DNA from: Arthrobacter sp. UKPF54-2
GTDB lineage: Bacteria; Actinomycetota; Actinomycetes; Actinomycetales; Micrococcaceae
DNA: 64,000 nt
Assembly (NCBI RefSeq): GCF_007858535.1
Contig: NZ_CP040174.1
Location: 806,001-870,000 of the forward strand
Reading direction: 5' to 3'
Part shown: in pieces, positions 49,177 through 57,994 of the stretch
Layout of the letters: each line of letters begins with the position of its first letter
How positions within the stretch are numbered: position 1 is the first letter of the stretch
Made by a program: the position numbers and the translations under genes
The notes under the pieces: model-generated
What the model saw: the letters and a program-made list of their open reading frames with translations, nothing else
What the model was told of the DNA's origin: nothing
Databases searched by the model: none

Positions 49177-50085
49177 ATGGAAATCCAACAGATCAGGGCC
49201 TTCCTCGCGGTCGCCGATGAGCTGCATTTCGGCCGGGCGGCACAGAAGCTCCACATGGCGCAGCCGCCCCTGAGCCGGGCCATTCAACGCCTGGAGCACG
49301 AGCTCAAGGCGCCGCTCTTTGTCCGGAATACCCGGACGGTCCGGCTGACTCCCGAAGGCGAGGCACTGGTTGCCCCGGCGCGGGACATCCTGGCGGCCTG
49401 CCGCCGGTCGGCCCTCGCGGTGGCCTCCGTGGGCAAGGGCGAGACCGGGAGGGTGCGGGTGGCCTTCGCCGGGGTTTCCTCCCACGTTATGGTCGGAAAG
49501 CTCGCCAAACGGGTACGGGAAACCCACCCGGGGATCGAGTTCCAGCTGTCCAGTTCGCACTTTGCCTTGCCAGCCATGGACCGGGTCATGAGGGGCGCCA
49601 TGGAAGTGGGCCTTGGCCGGTGGAACTTCATTCCGGAGGCTCTGGAGTCCCGGACTGTCGCGAATGAGCGGCTCGTGGTGGCGCTGCACGAGGGCCATCG
49701 ACTGAGCCGGCGGACCTCGCTAATGATGGCCGACCTCGCCGGCGAGCCTTTTGTCACCCTCCCCGAGCATCCCGGCGCCATCCTGCACGACTATCTCCGC
49801 CGACTGTCCAACAGCGCCGGCTATGCCCCGGACATCGTGCAGGTGGCGCCGGATTCCCAGACTCTAATGGCACTGGTTGCCGCAGACATCGGGGTCGCGT
49901 TGACGGTGTCGTCGGTGCCGGAGAACTTCAGCCACGCGGGAGTTGTTTTCTTGCCGCTGGATGATCCGGCCGACGTCATCCAGCTGCGCCTGGTTTGGCG
50001 CAAGGACAACATGAGCCCTGCGCTCCGCCAGGTCTTGCAGCTCTCCGAATCCGTCCTCCCGTCGCCGGGCCCGCCAGCGGATTGA
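49177..50085 (+). CDS. LysR-type transcriptional regulator
   Basis: 302 residues. N-terminal winged helix at about 1-60 (MEIQQIRAFLAVADELHFGRAAQKL, QPPLSRAIQRLEHELKAPLFVR), then the periplasmic-binding-like effector domain (VRVAFAGVSSHVMVGKLAKRVRETHPGIEFQL). Close to the BenM/CatM-like branch in form. Divergent from the CoA-transferase gene with a 172-base gap containing an inverted GATACC/GGTATC pair. Probably controls the cluster and the next dehydrogenase. Confidence 0.93.
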   Translation: MEIQQIRAFLAVADELHFGRAAQKLHMAQPPLSRAIQRLEHELKAPLFVRNTRTVRLTPEGEALVAPARDILAACRRSALAVASVGKGETGRVRVAFAGVSSHVMVGKLAKRVRETHPGIEFQLSSSHFALPAMDRVMRGAMEVGLGRWNFIPEALESRTVANERLVVALHEGHRLSRRTSLMMADLAGEPFVTLPEHPGAILHDYLRRLSNSAGYAPDIVQVAPDSQTLMALVAADIGVALTVSSVPENFSHAGVVFLPLDDPADVIQLRLVWRKDNMSPALRQVLQLSESVLPSPGPPAD

Positions 50086-50220
50086 TGCGCCGCGGGTATC
50101 AGCGCGGGCACCATTCGGTATTGGAACCGTCGCAATCCGGCTGGCACAGTGGTCAGTACCTGCCGGCCGCTGCCGGAATCAATGGAGATTGCCGCCACCT
50201 ACTTGCCTGGAGTTAAACCC

Positions 50221-51402
50221 GTGACCATAGCCGAAGCCACCCGCGTGAACGATGACGTTCTCAACCTGGACAGCCTGCTGACGGCGGAGGAGCTCGAGCT
50301 GCGCGCCGGGGTCCGCGCCTTCGTGACGGAGCGCATCCGGCCCAACATCAGCGACTGGTACGAGCAAGCGCATTTCCCGCTGGAGCTGGTGGCCGAACTC
50401 GGCGAACTCGGGGTGCTCGGGATGCACCTGGAAGGCTACGGCTGCCCCGGCCGCAGCGCCGTCGAATACGGTCTTGCCGCCATGGAACTGGAAGCCGGCG
50501 ACTCCGGGCTCCGGACCTTCGTCAGCGTCCAGGGATCCCTGGCCATGAGCGCCATCCACAAGTGGGGGTCCGAGGAGCAGAAGAACGAGCACCTCCCGGC
50601 CATGGCACGGGGCGAAAAGATCGGCTGCTTCGGACTGACCGAGCCCACCGCCGGCTCCGACCCGTCCAGCATGGCTACTTTCGCGGAGCCCGACGGCAAC
50701 GGCGGCTGGATCATCAACGGCGCAAAGCGTTGGATCGGCCTGGCTTCCGTGGCCCACATTGCGGTTATCTGGGCCAACACCAGCGAGGGTATCCGCGGGT
50801 TCATCGTGCCGACGGAGACTCCCGGTTTCACCGCGACGCCGATTGGGTCCAAGCTGTCCATGCGGGCCTCGATCCAGTGCGACATCGCCCTTGACGATGT
50901 CCGGCTTCCCGGCACGGCATTGCTGCCCGGCGCGCAGGGTCTCCGCGGCCCGTTCTCCTGCCTCAACGAGGCCCGCTACGGGATCATTTGGGGCGCCATG
51001 GGCGCAGCCCGGGACTCCTATGAGGCCGCCCTCGCGTACTCTAAAGAGCGACTGCAGTTCGGCAAACCGCTCGCTGGCTACCAGCTCACCCAGGAGAAAC
51101 TGGTCAACATGCTGCTGGAGATCCAGAAGGGCACGCTCCTGGCACTGCACACCGGACGCCTGAAAGACGCGGGGACGCTGGAGCCCGTCCAGATCTCCGT
51201 CGGCAAGCTGAACAACGTCCGCGAAGCCATTGCCATCTGCCGGGAAGCCCGCACCATCCTTGGCGGCAACGGCATCACCTTGGAATACTCGCCGCTGCGT
51301 CACGCCAACAACCTCGAATCGGTGCGGACTTATGAGGGCACAGACGAGGTCCATACCCTCATCCTGGGCCAGCGCATCACGGGCGTGTCCGCGTTCCGCT
51401 AG
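50221..51402 (+). CDS. Acyl-CoA dehydrogenase, second glutaryl-CoA-dehydrogenase-like
   Basis: 393 residues from GTG 50221 (TGGAG upstream); an open extension to an ATG at 50182 or GTG 50149 is less likely. FGLTEPTAGSDPSSMATF and AKRWIGLASVAHIAVIWA for FAD and substrate, SVRTYEGTDEVHTLILGQRITGVSAF with the base Glu. It resembles the dehydrogenase at 46105-47301 but lies on the other side of the LysR gene. The two may act on different substrates or form a partnership. TTCGGTAT occurs in its promoter as in the CoA-transferase promoter. Confidence 0.9.
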   Translation: MTIAEATRVNDDVLNLDSLLTAEELELRAGVRAFVTERIRPNISDWYEQAHFPLELVAELGELGVLGMHLEGYGCPGRSAVEYGLAAMELEAGDSGLRTFVSVQGSLAMSAIHKWGSEEQKNEHLPAMARGEKIGCFGLTEPTAGSDPSSMATFAEPDGNGGWIINGAKRWIGLASVAHIAVIWANTSEGIRGFIVPTETPGFTATPIGSKLSMRASIQCDIALDDVRLPGTALLPGAQGLRGPFSCLNEARYGIIWGAMGAARDSYEAALAYSKERLQFGKPLAGYQLTQEKLVNMLLEIQKGTLLALHTGRLKDAGTLEPVQISVGKLNNVREAIAICREARTILGGNGITLEYSPLRHANNLESVRTYEGTDEVHTLILGQRITGVSAFR

Positions 51403-51476
51403 GAGGAACGGGCCCTACGGTGAAACACACCCGGCGGCCGGAGCACACGGAACGGCGGCCCGGTAGGATGCCGGGC

Positions 51477-52079
51477 ATGGACGAGAAGGAAATCCTGCAC
51501 CGCTACCTGCGCCTGCGCCGCGCCGACCTGCTGGCCAAGCTGGACGGGCTGGGTGAATACGACGTCCGCCGGCCGCTGACGCCCACCGGAACCAACCTGC
51601 TGGGCCTGGTCAAACACGTGGCCAGCGTCGAGATCGGCTATTTCGGCGAAGTCTTCGGCCGGCCCCACGGCAGGCCGCTGCCCTGGCTGGACGACGGCGC
51701 CGAACCGGACGCCGACCTGTGGGCGTCCCCGGACGAGACCCGGGAACAGATTGTGGAACTGCACCACGCGTCCGCCGCCCACAGCGATGCCACCATCGAC
51801 GCCCTGCCCCTGGACGCCGCCGGCCAGGTTCCGTGGTGGCCGCAGGAGCGCCGGGACGTCACCCTGCAGCAGATCCTCGTCCATATGTGCGTGGAAACGG
51901 CGCAGCACCTGGGCCATGCCGACATCCTGCGCGAACTCATCGACGGGACTGCCGGGAAGGGCCCCGGAGATCCGAACCTGACGCCGCGCAGCGCCGGGGA
52001 CTGGGCCGCGCACCGGGCCCGCATCGAAGCAGCGGCGCGGGCGGCGGGCCCGGTTTCCTCCCGGACGCCGGGGCCATAG
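51477..52079 (+). CDS. DinB-like (DUF664) putative metal-dependent enzyme
   Basis: 200 residues from ATG 51477 (a nearby ATG at 51468 is possible). Four-helix DinB fold with the metal-binding His pattern: GLVKHVASVEIGYFGEVFG, LHHASAAHSDATI, and VHMCVETAQHLGHADILRELIDG. Members include mycothiol- or bacillithiol-dependent S-transferases; actinobacteria use mycothiol. No substrate can be given. Confidence 0.85.
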   Translation: MDEKEILHRYLRLRRADLLAKLDGLGEYDVRRPLTPTGTNLLGLVKHVASVEIGYFGEVFGRPHGRPLPWLDDGAEPDADLWASPDETREQIVELHHASAAHSDATIDALPLDAAGQVPWWPQERRDVTLQQILVHMCVETAQHLGHADILRELIDGTAGKGPGDPNLTPRSAGDWAAHRARIEAAARAAGPVSSRTPGP

Positions 52080-52090
52080 ATACTGGGGCA

Positions 52091-53848
52091 ATGAATATTC
52101 ACAGCGCTCTCGCCCAAGAGAACGCACAACGGCCGCCGCTGCCGGAAGTTCCGGCCCAGATGCGGGCCGTGCTCAACGGCATTCCGGCCATGGTGGCCTA
52201 CTGGGACTCCGGGTTGCGCAACCGGCTGGCCAATGACGCCTACCTTGAGTGGTTCGGTGTCACCTCCGAGGAACTGCACGGGATGCACATCCGGGACCTG
52301 CTCAGCGACGCGGTGCTGGCGGCCAACCAGACCTACATCGCCAAAGTGCTCGACGGCGAGCCGCAGTTCTTCAAGCGGACGCTCACGGACACCGCCGGGG
52401 CGACGCGTTTCGCCGAGGTCTCCTACATGCCGGACCTGCGCGAGGGCGGAGTCTCCGGGTTCTTCGTGATGGTCACGGATGTCACCGAGCGAGTGCTCGC
52501 CGAACGCCGCCAGCAGCGTGACACCGAACGCTACCGGGCCCTGGCGCGCAGCGTCCCCGGGGTTTTTGTCCTGCTCTTCGATGCGGACCTGCGCTACCTG
52601 ATCGCCGAGGGCCAGGAGCTGGAGTCCTTCGGCTACCGCTCCGCCGAGCTGGAAGGCAAACGCATCCACGAGGTGCTCGACGGCACCCTGGCCAACGAGC
52701 TGGAGCCCCGCTACCGCGCCGCCCTGTCCGGGCAGGAAGTCTCCTGGAGCCGGCGGATCGGGCACCGGACCTACCGGCTGAAGGCCGGGCCCGTCTACTC
52801 CGACGACGACGCAACCGCCGGCATGGTGGTGGCCGTGGATGTCACCGACCGCCTCCAGCAGGAACAGACGTGGGCCGCGCTGCACGAGATCGCCACCGCC
52901 GTCGCCCGCAACGCCGCCCCGGCGGACATTGCGGAGCGGATCGCCTTCATCCTGCGGGACCTCTTCACCGTGGATTCGGCCGCCGTCGTCCGCTTCACCG
53001 GCCCGCTGTCTGCGGAAATCGTGGCGATGGCTCCGGCGCTGCCGCCCACGCTGAGCCGCACCCATGTGTTCTCGCTGACGGACACCTCGGCCACCGTCCG
53101 CGTGGCCGCCACCGGCAAGCCCGCCCTGGTGGTCTACGGCCCCGAAGGCGGCCCGGCCGCGGACCAAATGCGGGCCGGCGGCTTCCAGTCTGCCGCGGGT
53201 GCCCCCATCCGGGTCCACGGCAGCCTGTGGGGCGTGGTGAGCCTGACGTCAAAGTCCAGCACCGGCGTCACCGAGGCGATGCTGGACCGCCTGGCCCAGT
53301 TCGCCGAACTGGTGGAAATCGCGATCGGCAACGCCGAGGCACGCACCAGCCTGGAACTGCAGGCCAGCACCGACCAGCTCAGCGGGCTGCCCAACCGGCG
53401 CGCCCTCGAGCAGCACCTCGCCCACGAGAGCGAGCTGGCGGCCACCCGCGGCACCAGCCTCAGCGCCGTCGTCCTCGACATCGACCATTTCAAGAAGGTC
53501 AATGACACCTTCGGCCACCTGATGGGCGACGAGGTGCTGGCGGACGTCGCGGCCCGGCTCCGCGGCGTCGCCCGCCAGGACGAAATCGTGGCCCGCTTCG
53601 GCGGGGAGGAATTCGTCTGGCTGCTGCCCGGCACGGACGGCTCGGAGGCGCTGCTCGCGGCGGAACGGGCCCGCGCGGCCATCGAGGCGGAGCCATTCGG
53701 CGAGGTCGGCCGGATCACGGTCTCCGCCGGGGTCTGCGAACTGCGCGACGCCGGCAGCCACAGCCTGCTCGCCTGCGCGGACCGGGCGCTGTACGCGGCC
53801 AAGCACGCCGGCCGCAACCGCAGCGAGCGCTACGGCGCAGCCGGCTGA
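52091..53848 (+). CDS. PAS-PAS-GAF-GGDEF diguanylate cyclase
   Basis: 585 residues. PAS 1 about 25-145 (GIPAMVAYWDSGLRNRLANDAYLEWFGVTSEEL), PAS 2 about 150-265 (YLIAEGQELESFGYRSAELEGKRI), GAF about 270-415, GGDEF from about 420 with DIDHFKKVNDTFGHLMGDEVL and the active site GGEEF at 504-508. The inhibitory RxxD position reads RQDE, so feedback by c-di-GMP may be lost. Soluble, no membrane helix. Start ATG 52091 lies 8 bases after a TAGATA box, perhaps leaderless. Produces c-di-GMP in response to an unknown signal. Confidence 0.9.
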   Translation: MNIHSALAQENAQRPPLPEVPAQMRAVLNGIPAMVAYWDSGLRNRLANDAYLEWFGVTSEELHGMHIRDLLSDAVLAANQTYIAKVLDGEPQFFKRTLTDTAGATRFAEVSYMPDLREGGVSGFFVMVTDVTERVLAERRQQRDTERYRALARSVPGVFVLLFDADLRYLIAEGQELESFGYRSAELEGKRIHEVLDGTLANELEPRYRAALSGQEVSWSRRIGHRTYRLKAGPVYSDDDATAGMVVAVDVTDRLQQEQTWAALHEIATAVARNAAPADIAERIAFILRDLFTVDSAAVVRFTGPLSAEIVAMAPALPPTLSRTHVFSLTDTSATVRVAATGKPALVVYGPEGGPAADQMRAGGFQSAAGAPIRVHGSLWGVVSLTSKSSTGVTEAMLDRLAQFAELVEIAIGNAEARTSLELQASTDQLSGLPNRRALEQHLAHESELAATRGTSLSAVVLDIDHFKKVNDTFGHLMGDEVLADVAARLRGVARQDEIVARFGGEEFVWLLPGTDGSEALLAAERARAAIEAEPFGEVGRITVSAGVCELRDAGSHSLLACADRALYAAKHAGRNRSERYGAAG

Positions 53849-53854
53849 CGATTT

Positions 53855-55081
53855 CTAGACGAAGGCGGACTTCCCGGTCACGGCCCGGGCCACAATCAGC
53901 GAGTTGATCTCGTAACTGCCCTCGTAGGTGTAGAGGATCTCGGCGTCGCCGAAGAGCTTGCCCATCTCGAAGTCGCTGCTGATCCCGTTTCCGCCCATCA
54001 GCGAGCGCCCCATCGCAACAGAGGCGCGGGCCAGCCGGGTGGTGGTGGACTTGGCCATGGCGGCCTGCACCATCTCCAGCCTGCCCTCCTGCTGGATCCG
54101 CGCCAGCTGGGCCATCAGCGCCAGGGAGACGCTGGCATTGCCCAGGATCTCGGCCAGCTGCTGCTGGACCAGCTGGAAGCGGGCGAGTTCCTTGCCGAAC
54201 TGCTTGCGTTCGAGGGCATAGGCGCGGGCGACGTCGAACGCGGCCAGCTGGATGCCGGCGCCCTGCCAGCCCACCCAGGCGCGCGAGTCGCGCAGCAGTT
54301 CGTTGGCCCGGGAGAAGTCGGTGGCGCCGGGCAGCAGGTTGGATTCCGGGATGCGGACTTCGTCGAGCACGATGTCCGCGTTCTGCATGATCCGCAGCCC
54401 GATCTTGTTCGCGATCTTGGTGGCGGTGTAGCCGGGCCGGTCCGTCTCCACGATGAAGCCCTTGATCTGTTGGTCCGCGACGTCGCGGGCCCAGACCAGG
54501 GCGAAGTCGGCGATGGTTCCGGCCCCGATCCAGCGCTTGGCCCCGTTGATGACCCATTCGCCGTTCTCCAGCCGCGCCGTGGTGGACAGGCCTCCCGCGA
54601 TGTCCGAGCCGTGGTCCGGTTCGGTCAAGGCGAACGCGCCGAGCTGGGTGAAGGCGGTGAGCCCCGGGAGCCAGCGGGCCTTTTGTTCCTCCGAGCCGAG
54701 CTCGTCGATCATGCCGACGATCAGTTCGTTGTGGATCCCCACGAGGGCGGAGAGCGAGACGTCGGCGCGGGCCACCTCCACGTACATCAGGCCCTTGAAC
54801 AGCTTGGAGGTGCCGTCCGTCTGCAGCCCGCCCAGGCCGTGCTTGCCCAGCTCGGAGAGCAGGCCGAACGGGAACTCCTCGCGGTTCCAGTAGTCGATCG
54901 ACGCGGCCCGGATCCGGGTCTGCAGGAACTCCCGGATCTCCTGGTAGCGCTCCCGCTCGTCCGCCGGGAGCAGGTCCACGATGTACATCAGGTCCGCGTC
55001 CGGGAACGGGGGCGCGGACTGGACTGTCATTGCCTCGACGGCAGTCTGTCCGCTGGCACTTCGTTGTGTCTGCACGGGCAC
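53855..55081 (-). CDS. Acyl-CoA dehydrogenase
   Basis: 408 residues from GTG 55081 (GAAGGGAAG upstream); ATG at 55030 is the alternative. LGAFALTEPDHGSDIAGGL and AKRWIGAGTIADFALVWARD mark the middle domain, and LYTYEGSYEINSLIVARAVTGKSAFV holds the base Glu. It is somewhat unlike the two glutaryl-type enzymes in the CoA cluster. Divergent from an acyl-CoA synthetase with which it shares a promoter region. Possible isobutyryl- or short-chain acyl-CoA dehydrogenase given the valine-pathway genes downstream (inference). Confidence 0.9.
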   Translation of the reverse strand: MPVQTQRSASGQTAVEAMTVQSAPPFPDADLMYIVDLLPADERERYQEIREFLQTRIRAASIDYWNREEFPFGLLSELGKHGLGGLQTDGTSKLFKGLMYVEVARADVSLSALVGIHNELIVGMIDELGSEEQKARWLPGLTAFTQLGAFALTEPDHGSDIAGGLSTTARLENGEWVINGAKRWIGAGTIADFALVWARDVADQQIKGFIVETDRPGYTATKIANKIGLRIMQNADIVLDEVRIPESNLLPGATDFSRANELLRDSRAWVGWQGAGIQLAAFDVARAYALERKQFGKELARFQLVQQQLAEILGNASVSLALMAQLARIQQEGRLEMVQAAMAKSTTTRLARASVAMGRSLMGGNGISSDFEMGKLFGDAEILYTYEGSYEINSLIVARAVTGKSAFV

Positions 55082-55138
55082 GTCTTCCCTTCGTAATGTG
55101 CCGCGCTGCGGCGGCAACATCGGCTCTTCCAAACCCTT

Positions 55139-55178
55139 GGATGTCCTAGTATATTGCACAGTGATGTGGATCACTAGG
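55139..55178. promoter_or_regulatory. Shared promoter element between acyl-CoA dehydrogenase and synthetase
   Basis: GGATGTCCTAGTATATT (55139-55155) matches GGAAGTCCGAGTATATT in front of mmsA at 15 of 17 bases. TATATT can serve as a -10 box to the right, and TATACT on the other strand to the left. GGATCACTAGG (55168-55178) pairs with the CCTAGT to its left as an imperfect palindrome. Confidence 0.5.
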
Positions 55179-55234
55179 CCAGCGGCGGCCGCCACGGGAC
55201 CGCTCGGCTGCGACCGGCTGCGAAAGGTGCACCC

Positions 55235-56977
55235 ATGACCGTCACCGAGGATTTCCGCGCCGCGAGGGACCGGCTTTTGGCCCTTCGCGGGGACTACACC
55301 GCCGCGCGGCAGGAATTCGAATGGCCGCGCTTCGAGGAGTTCAACTTCGCCCTGGACTGGTTCGACCAGATCGCGGCCGATCCCGCCAAGGCGGACCGGC
55401 CGGCGCTGGTGATCGTGGAGCAGGACGGCACGGCCACGCGGCGCAGCTTCGCTGACCTGTCCCGGCGCTCCGCTCAGGTGGCCAACTGGCTCCGGGCCCA
55501 GGGTGTGCGGCGCGGGGACCGGATGATCATCATGCTCGGCAACCAGGTGGAGCTCTGGGAATTGATGCTCGCCGGCATCAAACTTGGCATCGTGATGATC
55601 CCGACCACCACCCTGATGGGACCGGCGGACCTGCAGGACCGGGTGGAACGCGGCGGGGCCGGCTGGGCCGCCGTCGGGAGCGCCAACCTCGCCAAGTTCA
55701 CCGGCGTCCCGGGCGACTACCGCCTGATCGAAATCGGCGACGACGGCGACGCCGACAACGCCGGAATCAAGACAGCGGCGCTGCAGTACGCGGACGCGGC
55801 CGGCGCCCCGGACGACTTCGTCCCGGACGCGCCGACCCTGGCTGATGAGACCCTGCTGCTCTACTTCACCTCCGGCACGACGTCCAAGGCCAAGCTGGTG
55901 GAGCACACGCACACCTCCTACCCGGTGGGGCACCTGTCCACCATGTACTGGATCGGGATGGAACCGGGCGACGTGCACCTGAACGTGGCCTCCCCCGGCT
56001 GGGCCAAACACGCCTGGTCCAACGTGTTCACACCCTGGATCGCCGAGGCCTGCGTCTTCATCTACAACTACGAGCGCTTCGACGCGAAGGCCCTGATGGA
56101 GCAGATGGACCGCGAATCCGTCACCAGCTTCTGCGCCCCGCCGACGGTCTGGCGGATGCTGATCCAGGCCGACCTGACCCTGCTCAAGAACCCGCCCACC
56201 AAGGTGGTGTCCGCCGGCGAGCCGCTCAACGCCGAGGTCATCGACCAGGTCCAGCGGGCCTGGGGCCAGACCATCCGCGACGGCTTCGGCCAGACCGAGT
56301 CCACCGTGCAGATCGCCAACACCCCCGGCCAGCCGATCAAGATCGGTGCCATGGGCAAACCGCTCCCCGGCTACGATGTGGTGCTCGTGGATCCGGCCAC
56401 CGGGGAGGAGTCCGACGACGGCGAGCTGTGCCTGCGCCTGGACCCGCGCCCCGTGGGGCTGATGAAGGCCTACTACGGGGACCCGGAGAAGACGGCGGAG
56501 GCGTTCCGCGGCGGGTACTACCACACCGGGGACATGGCCAGCCGGGACGAACGCGGCATCATCACGTACGTGGGCCGCGGCGACGACGTCTTCAAGTCCT
56601 CCGACTACCGGCTGTCCCCGTTCGAGCTGGAGAGTGTGCTGATCGAGCACCCGGCGGTGGCCGAAGCCGCCGTCGTCCCCTCCCCCGACCCGCTCAAGCT
56701 GTCCGTGCCCAAGGCCTTTGTGGTCCTGGCCGCCGGCCACGAGCCGGGGCCCGAACTGGCCGAGGACATCCTGCGCTACTGCCGCGAGCACCTGGCCCCG
56801 TTCAAACGCATCCGCCGGCTGGAGTTCGCCGAACTGCCCAAGACCATCTCCGGCAAGATCCGGCGGGTGGAACTGCGGCACAACGAGGAACTGCGGCACG
56901 GGTCCGGCCGGGTGCCGGAGGGACTGGGCACCGAGTACTCCGAAGCCGACTTCCCCGGGCTCAAGGGCGGGTCCTAG
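55235..56977 (+). CDS. Acyl-CoA synthetase (AMP-forming)
   Basis: 580 residues. ANL motifs LLLYFTSGTTSKAKLVEHTH, DGFGQTESTVQIAN, YYHTGDMASRDERGIITYVGRGDDVFKSSDYRLSP, KTISGKIRRVELR (catalytic Lys). This lineage activates short or medium, often branched or aromatic acids. VASPGWAKHAWSNVFTPWIAEACV lines the acyl pocket. The MarR gene begins two bases after its stop. Divergent acyl-CoA dehydrogenase suggests activation followed by oxidation. Confidence 0.92.
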   Translation: MTVTEDFRAARDRLLALRGDYTAARQEFEWPRFEEFNFALDWFDQIAADPAKADRPALVIVEQDGTATRRSFADLSRRSAQVANWLRAQGVRRGDRMIIMLGNQVELWELMLAGIKLGIVMIPTTTLMGPADLQDRVERGGAGWAAVGSANLAKFTGVPGDYRLIEIGDDGDADNAGIKTAALQYADAAGAPDDFVPDAPTLADETLLLYFTSGTTSKAKLVEHTHTSYPVGHLSTMYWIGMEPGDVHLNVASPGWAKHAWSNVFTPWIAEACVFIYNYERFDAKALMEQMDRESVTSFCAPPTVWRMLIQADLTLLKNPPTKVVSAGEPLNAEVIDQVQRAWGQTIRDGFGQTESTVQIANTPGQPIKIGAMGKPLPGYDVVLVDPATGEESDDGELCLRLDPRPVGLMKAYYGDPEKTAEAFRGGYYHTGDMASRDERGIITYVGRGDDVFKSSDYRLSPFELESVLIEHPAVAEAAVVPSPDPLKLSVPKAFVVLAAGHEPGPELAEDILRYCREHLAPFKRIRRLEFAELPKTISGKIRRVELRHNEELRHGSGRVPEGLGTEYSEADFPGLKGGS

Positions 56978-56979
56978 GC

Positions 56980-57486
56980 ATGGGCACCCCGCTTCCTCGT
57001 GATCCGATCGCCGACGCCCAGCGGAACTGGGAGCGGCACGGCTGGGCCGACGTCGCCGCCCCGATGGCCGCCATCACCGCCATCATGCGGACCCAACAGA
57101 TCCTGCTGGCCCGGATCGAAACGGCACTGAAGCCGTTCGGGCTGACGTTTGCGCGCTACGAACTGCTGGCCTTGCTCAGCTTCGCCCGCAGCGGGGCGCT
57201 GCCGATGAACAAGGCGAGCGCACTGCTGCAGGTCCACCCCACCTCGGTGACCAACGCCGTCGACCGGCTGCAGGAGGCCGGGCTGGTGCTCCGGTCCCCG
57301 CATCCCACCGATGGCCGGACCACGCTGATCGAGCTCACCTCGGAGGGGCGCACGCTCGCCAAGCGGGCGACGGCGGTGCTCAATGCGGAGGTCTTCGGCC
57401 GGTCCGGTTTCGAGGACCCGGACGTGGAGCAGCTGATCCGGATCCTGGGCAACTTCCGGCGCAATGCCGGGGACTTCAGCGGCTAG
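56980..57486 (+). CDS. MarR-family regulator
   Basis: 168 residues from ATG 56980. Winged helix with GLTFARYELLALLSFA, LPMNKASALLQVHPTSVTNAVDRLQEAGLV (recognition helix) and RSPHPTDGRTTLIELTSEGRTLA (wing). Long N-terminal helix for dimerisation. Co-transcribed with the synthetase, which it likely regulates, perhaps through the palindrome at 55139-55178 (inference). Confidence 0.9.
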   Translation: MGTPLPRDPIADAQRNWERHGWADVAAPMAAITAIMRTQQILLARIETALKPFGLTFARYELLALLSFARSGALPMNKASALLQVHPTSVTNAVDRLQEAGLVLRSPHPTDGRTTLIELTSEGRTLAKRATAVLNAEVFGRSGFEDPDVEQLIRILGNFRRNAGDFSG

Positions 57487-57543
57487 GGAATACACTTCCC
57501 TTGCGGGCCGTCGGCAGGACGGGCCGGAGCCGAGGAGAGCGCA

Positions 57544-57972
57544 ATGATTCCGGAAATCAACATCTGGGCCGTACTGCTGGCGACACTGTCCAGCATGGTG
57601 GTCGGATCCGTCTGGTACACGCCCAAGGTGTTCGGCAACTACTGGATGCGCGTCGCCCAGGTGACCCCCAGCGGTGACGCCAAGGACGCCGTCAAGCCCA
57701 TCCTCGTGACGCTGCTGGTCAGCTTCATCAGCGCCTGGGTGCTGGCCGGCTCCGCCGCCATCTCGCAGCACTTCTACGGCGGCAACTTCCTCGCCAACAC
57801 GCTGGTCACCGCCCTGATCCTGTGGGCCGGCTTCACCGCGGCCCGCTTCATCACGCACGACGCCTTCGAGGGCCGCCCCGTGGGCCTGACCGTGCTGAAC
57901 TGCGCGCACGAACTTGTCACCCTGATGGTGATGGCCCTGATCATCGGTCTGTTCGGGATCAGCGCCGCGTAA
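57544..57972 (+). CDS. DUF1761 membrane protein
   Basis: 142 residues, four membrane helices. INIWAVLLATLSSMVVGSVWYTPKVFGNYWM is the family opening; ILWAGFTAARFITHDAFEGRPVGLTVLNCAHELVTLMVMALIIG ends it. No function is known. GAGGAG precedes the ATG; the following methyltransferase starts 22 bases on. Confidence 0.85.
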   Translation: MIPEINIWAVLLATLSSMVVGSVWYTPKVFGNYWMRVAQVTPSGDAKDAVKPILVTLLVSFISAWVLAGSAAISQHFYGGNFLANTLVTALILWAGFTAARFITHDAFEGRPVGLTVLNCAHELVTLMVMALIIGLFGISAA

Positions 57973-57994
57973 GACGGTCCCGGAGGAGAGCTGC

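Noticed and set aside
53855..56899. 1014-codon frame that includes the acyl-CoA dehydrogenase
   Set aside because: Only the part from 55081 downstream has family similarity; the upstream two-thirds is antisense to the acyl-CoA synthetase.
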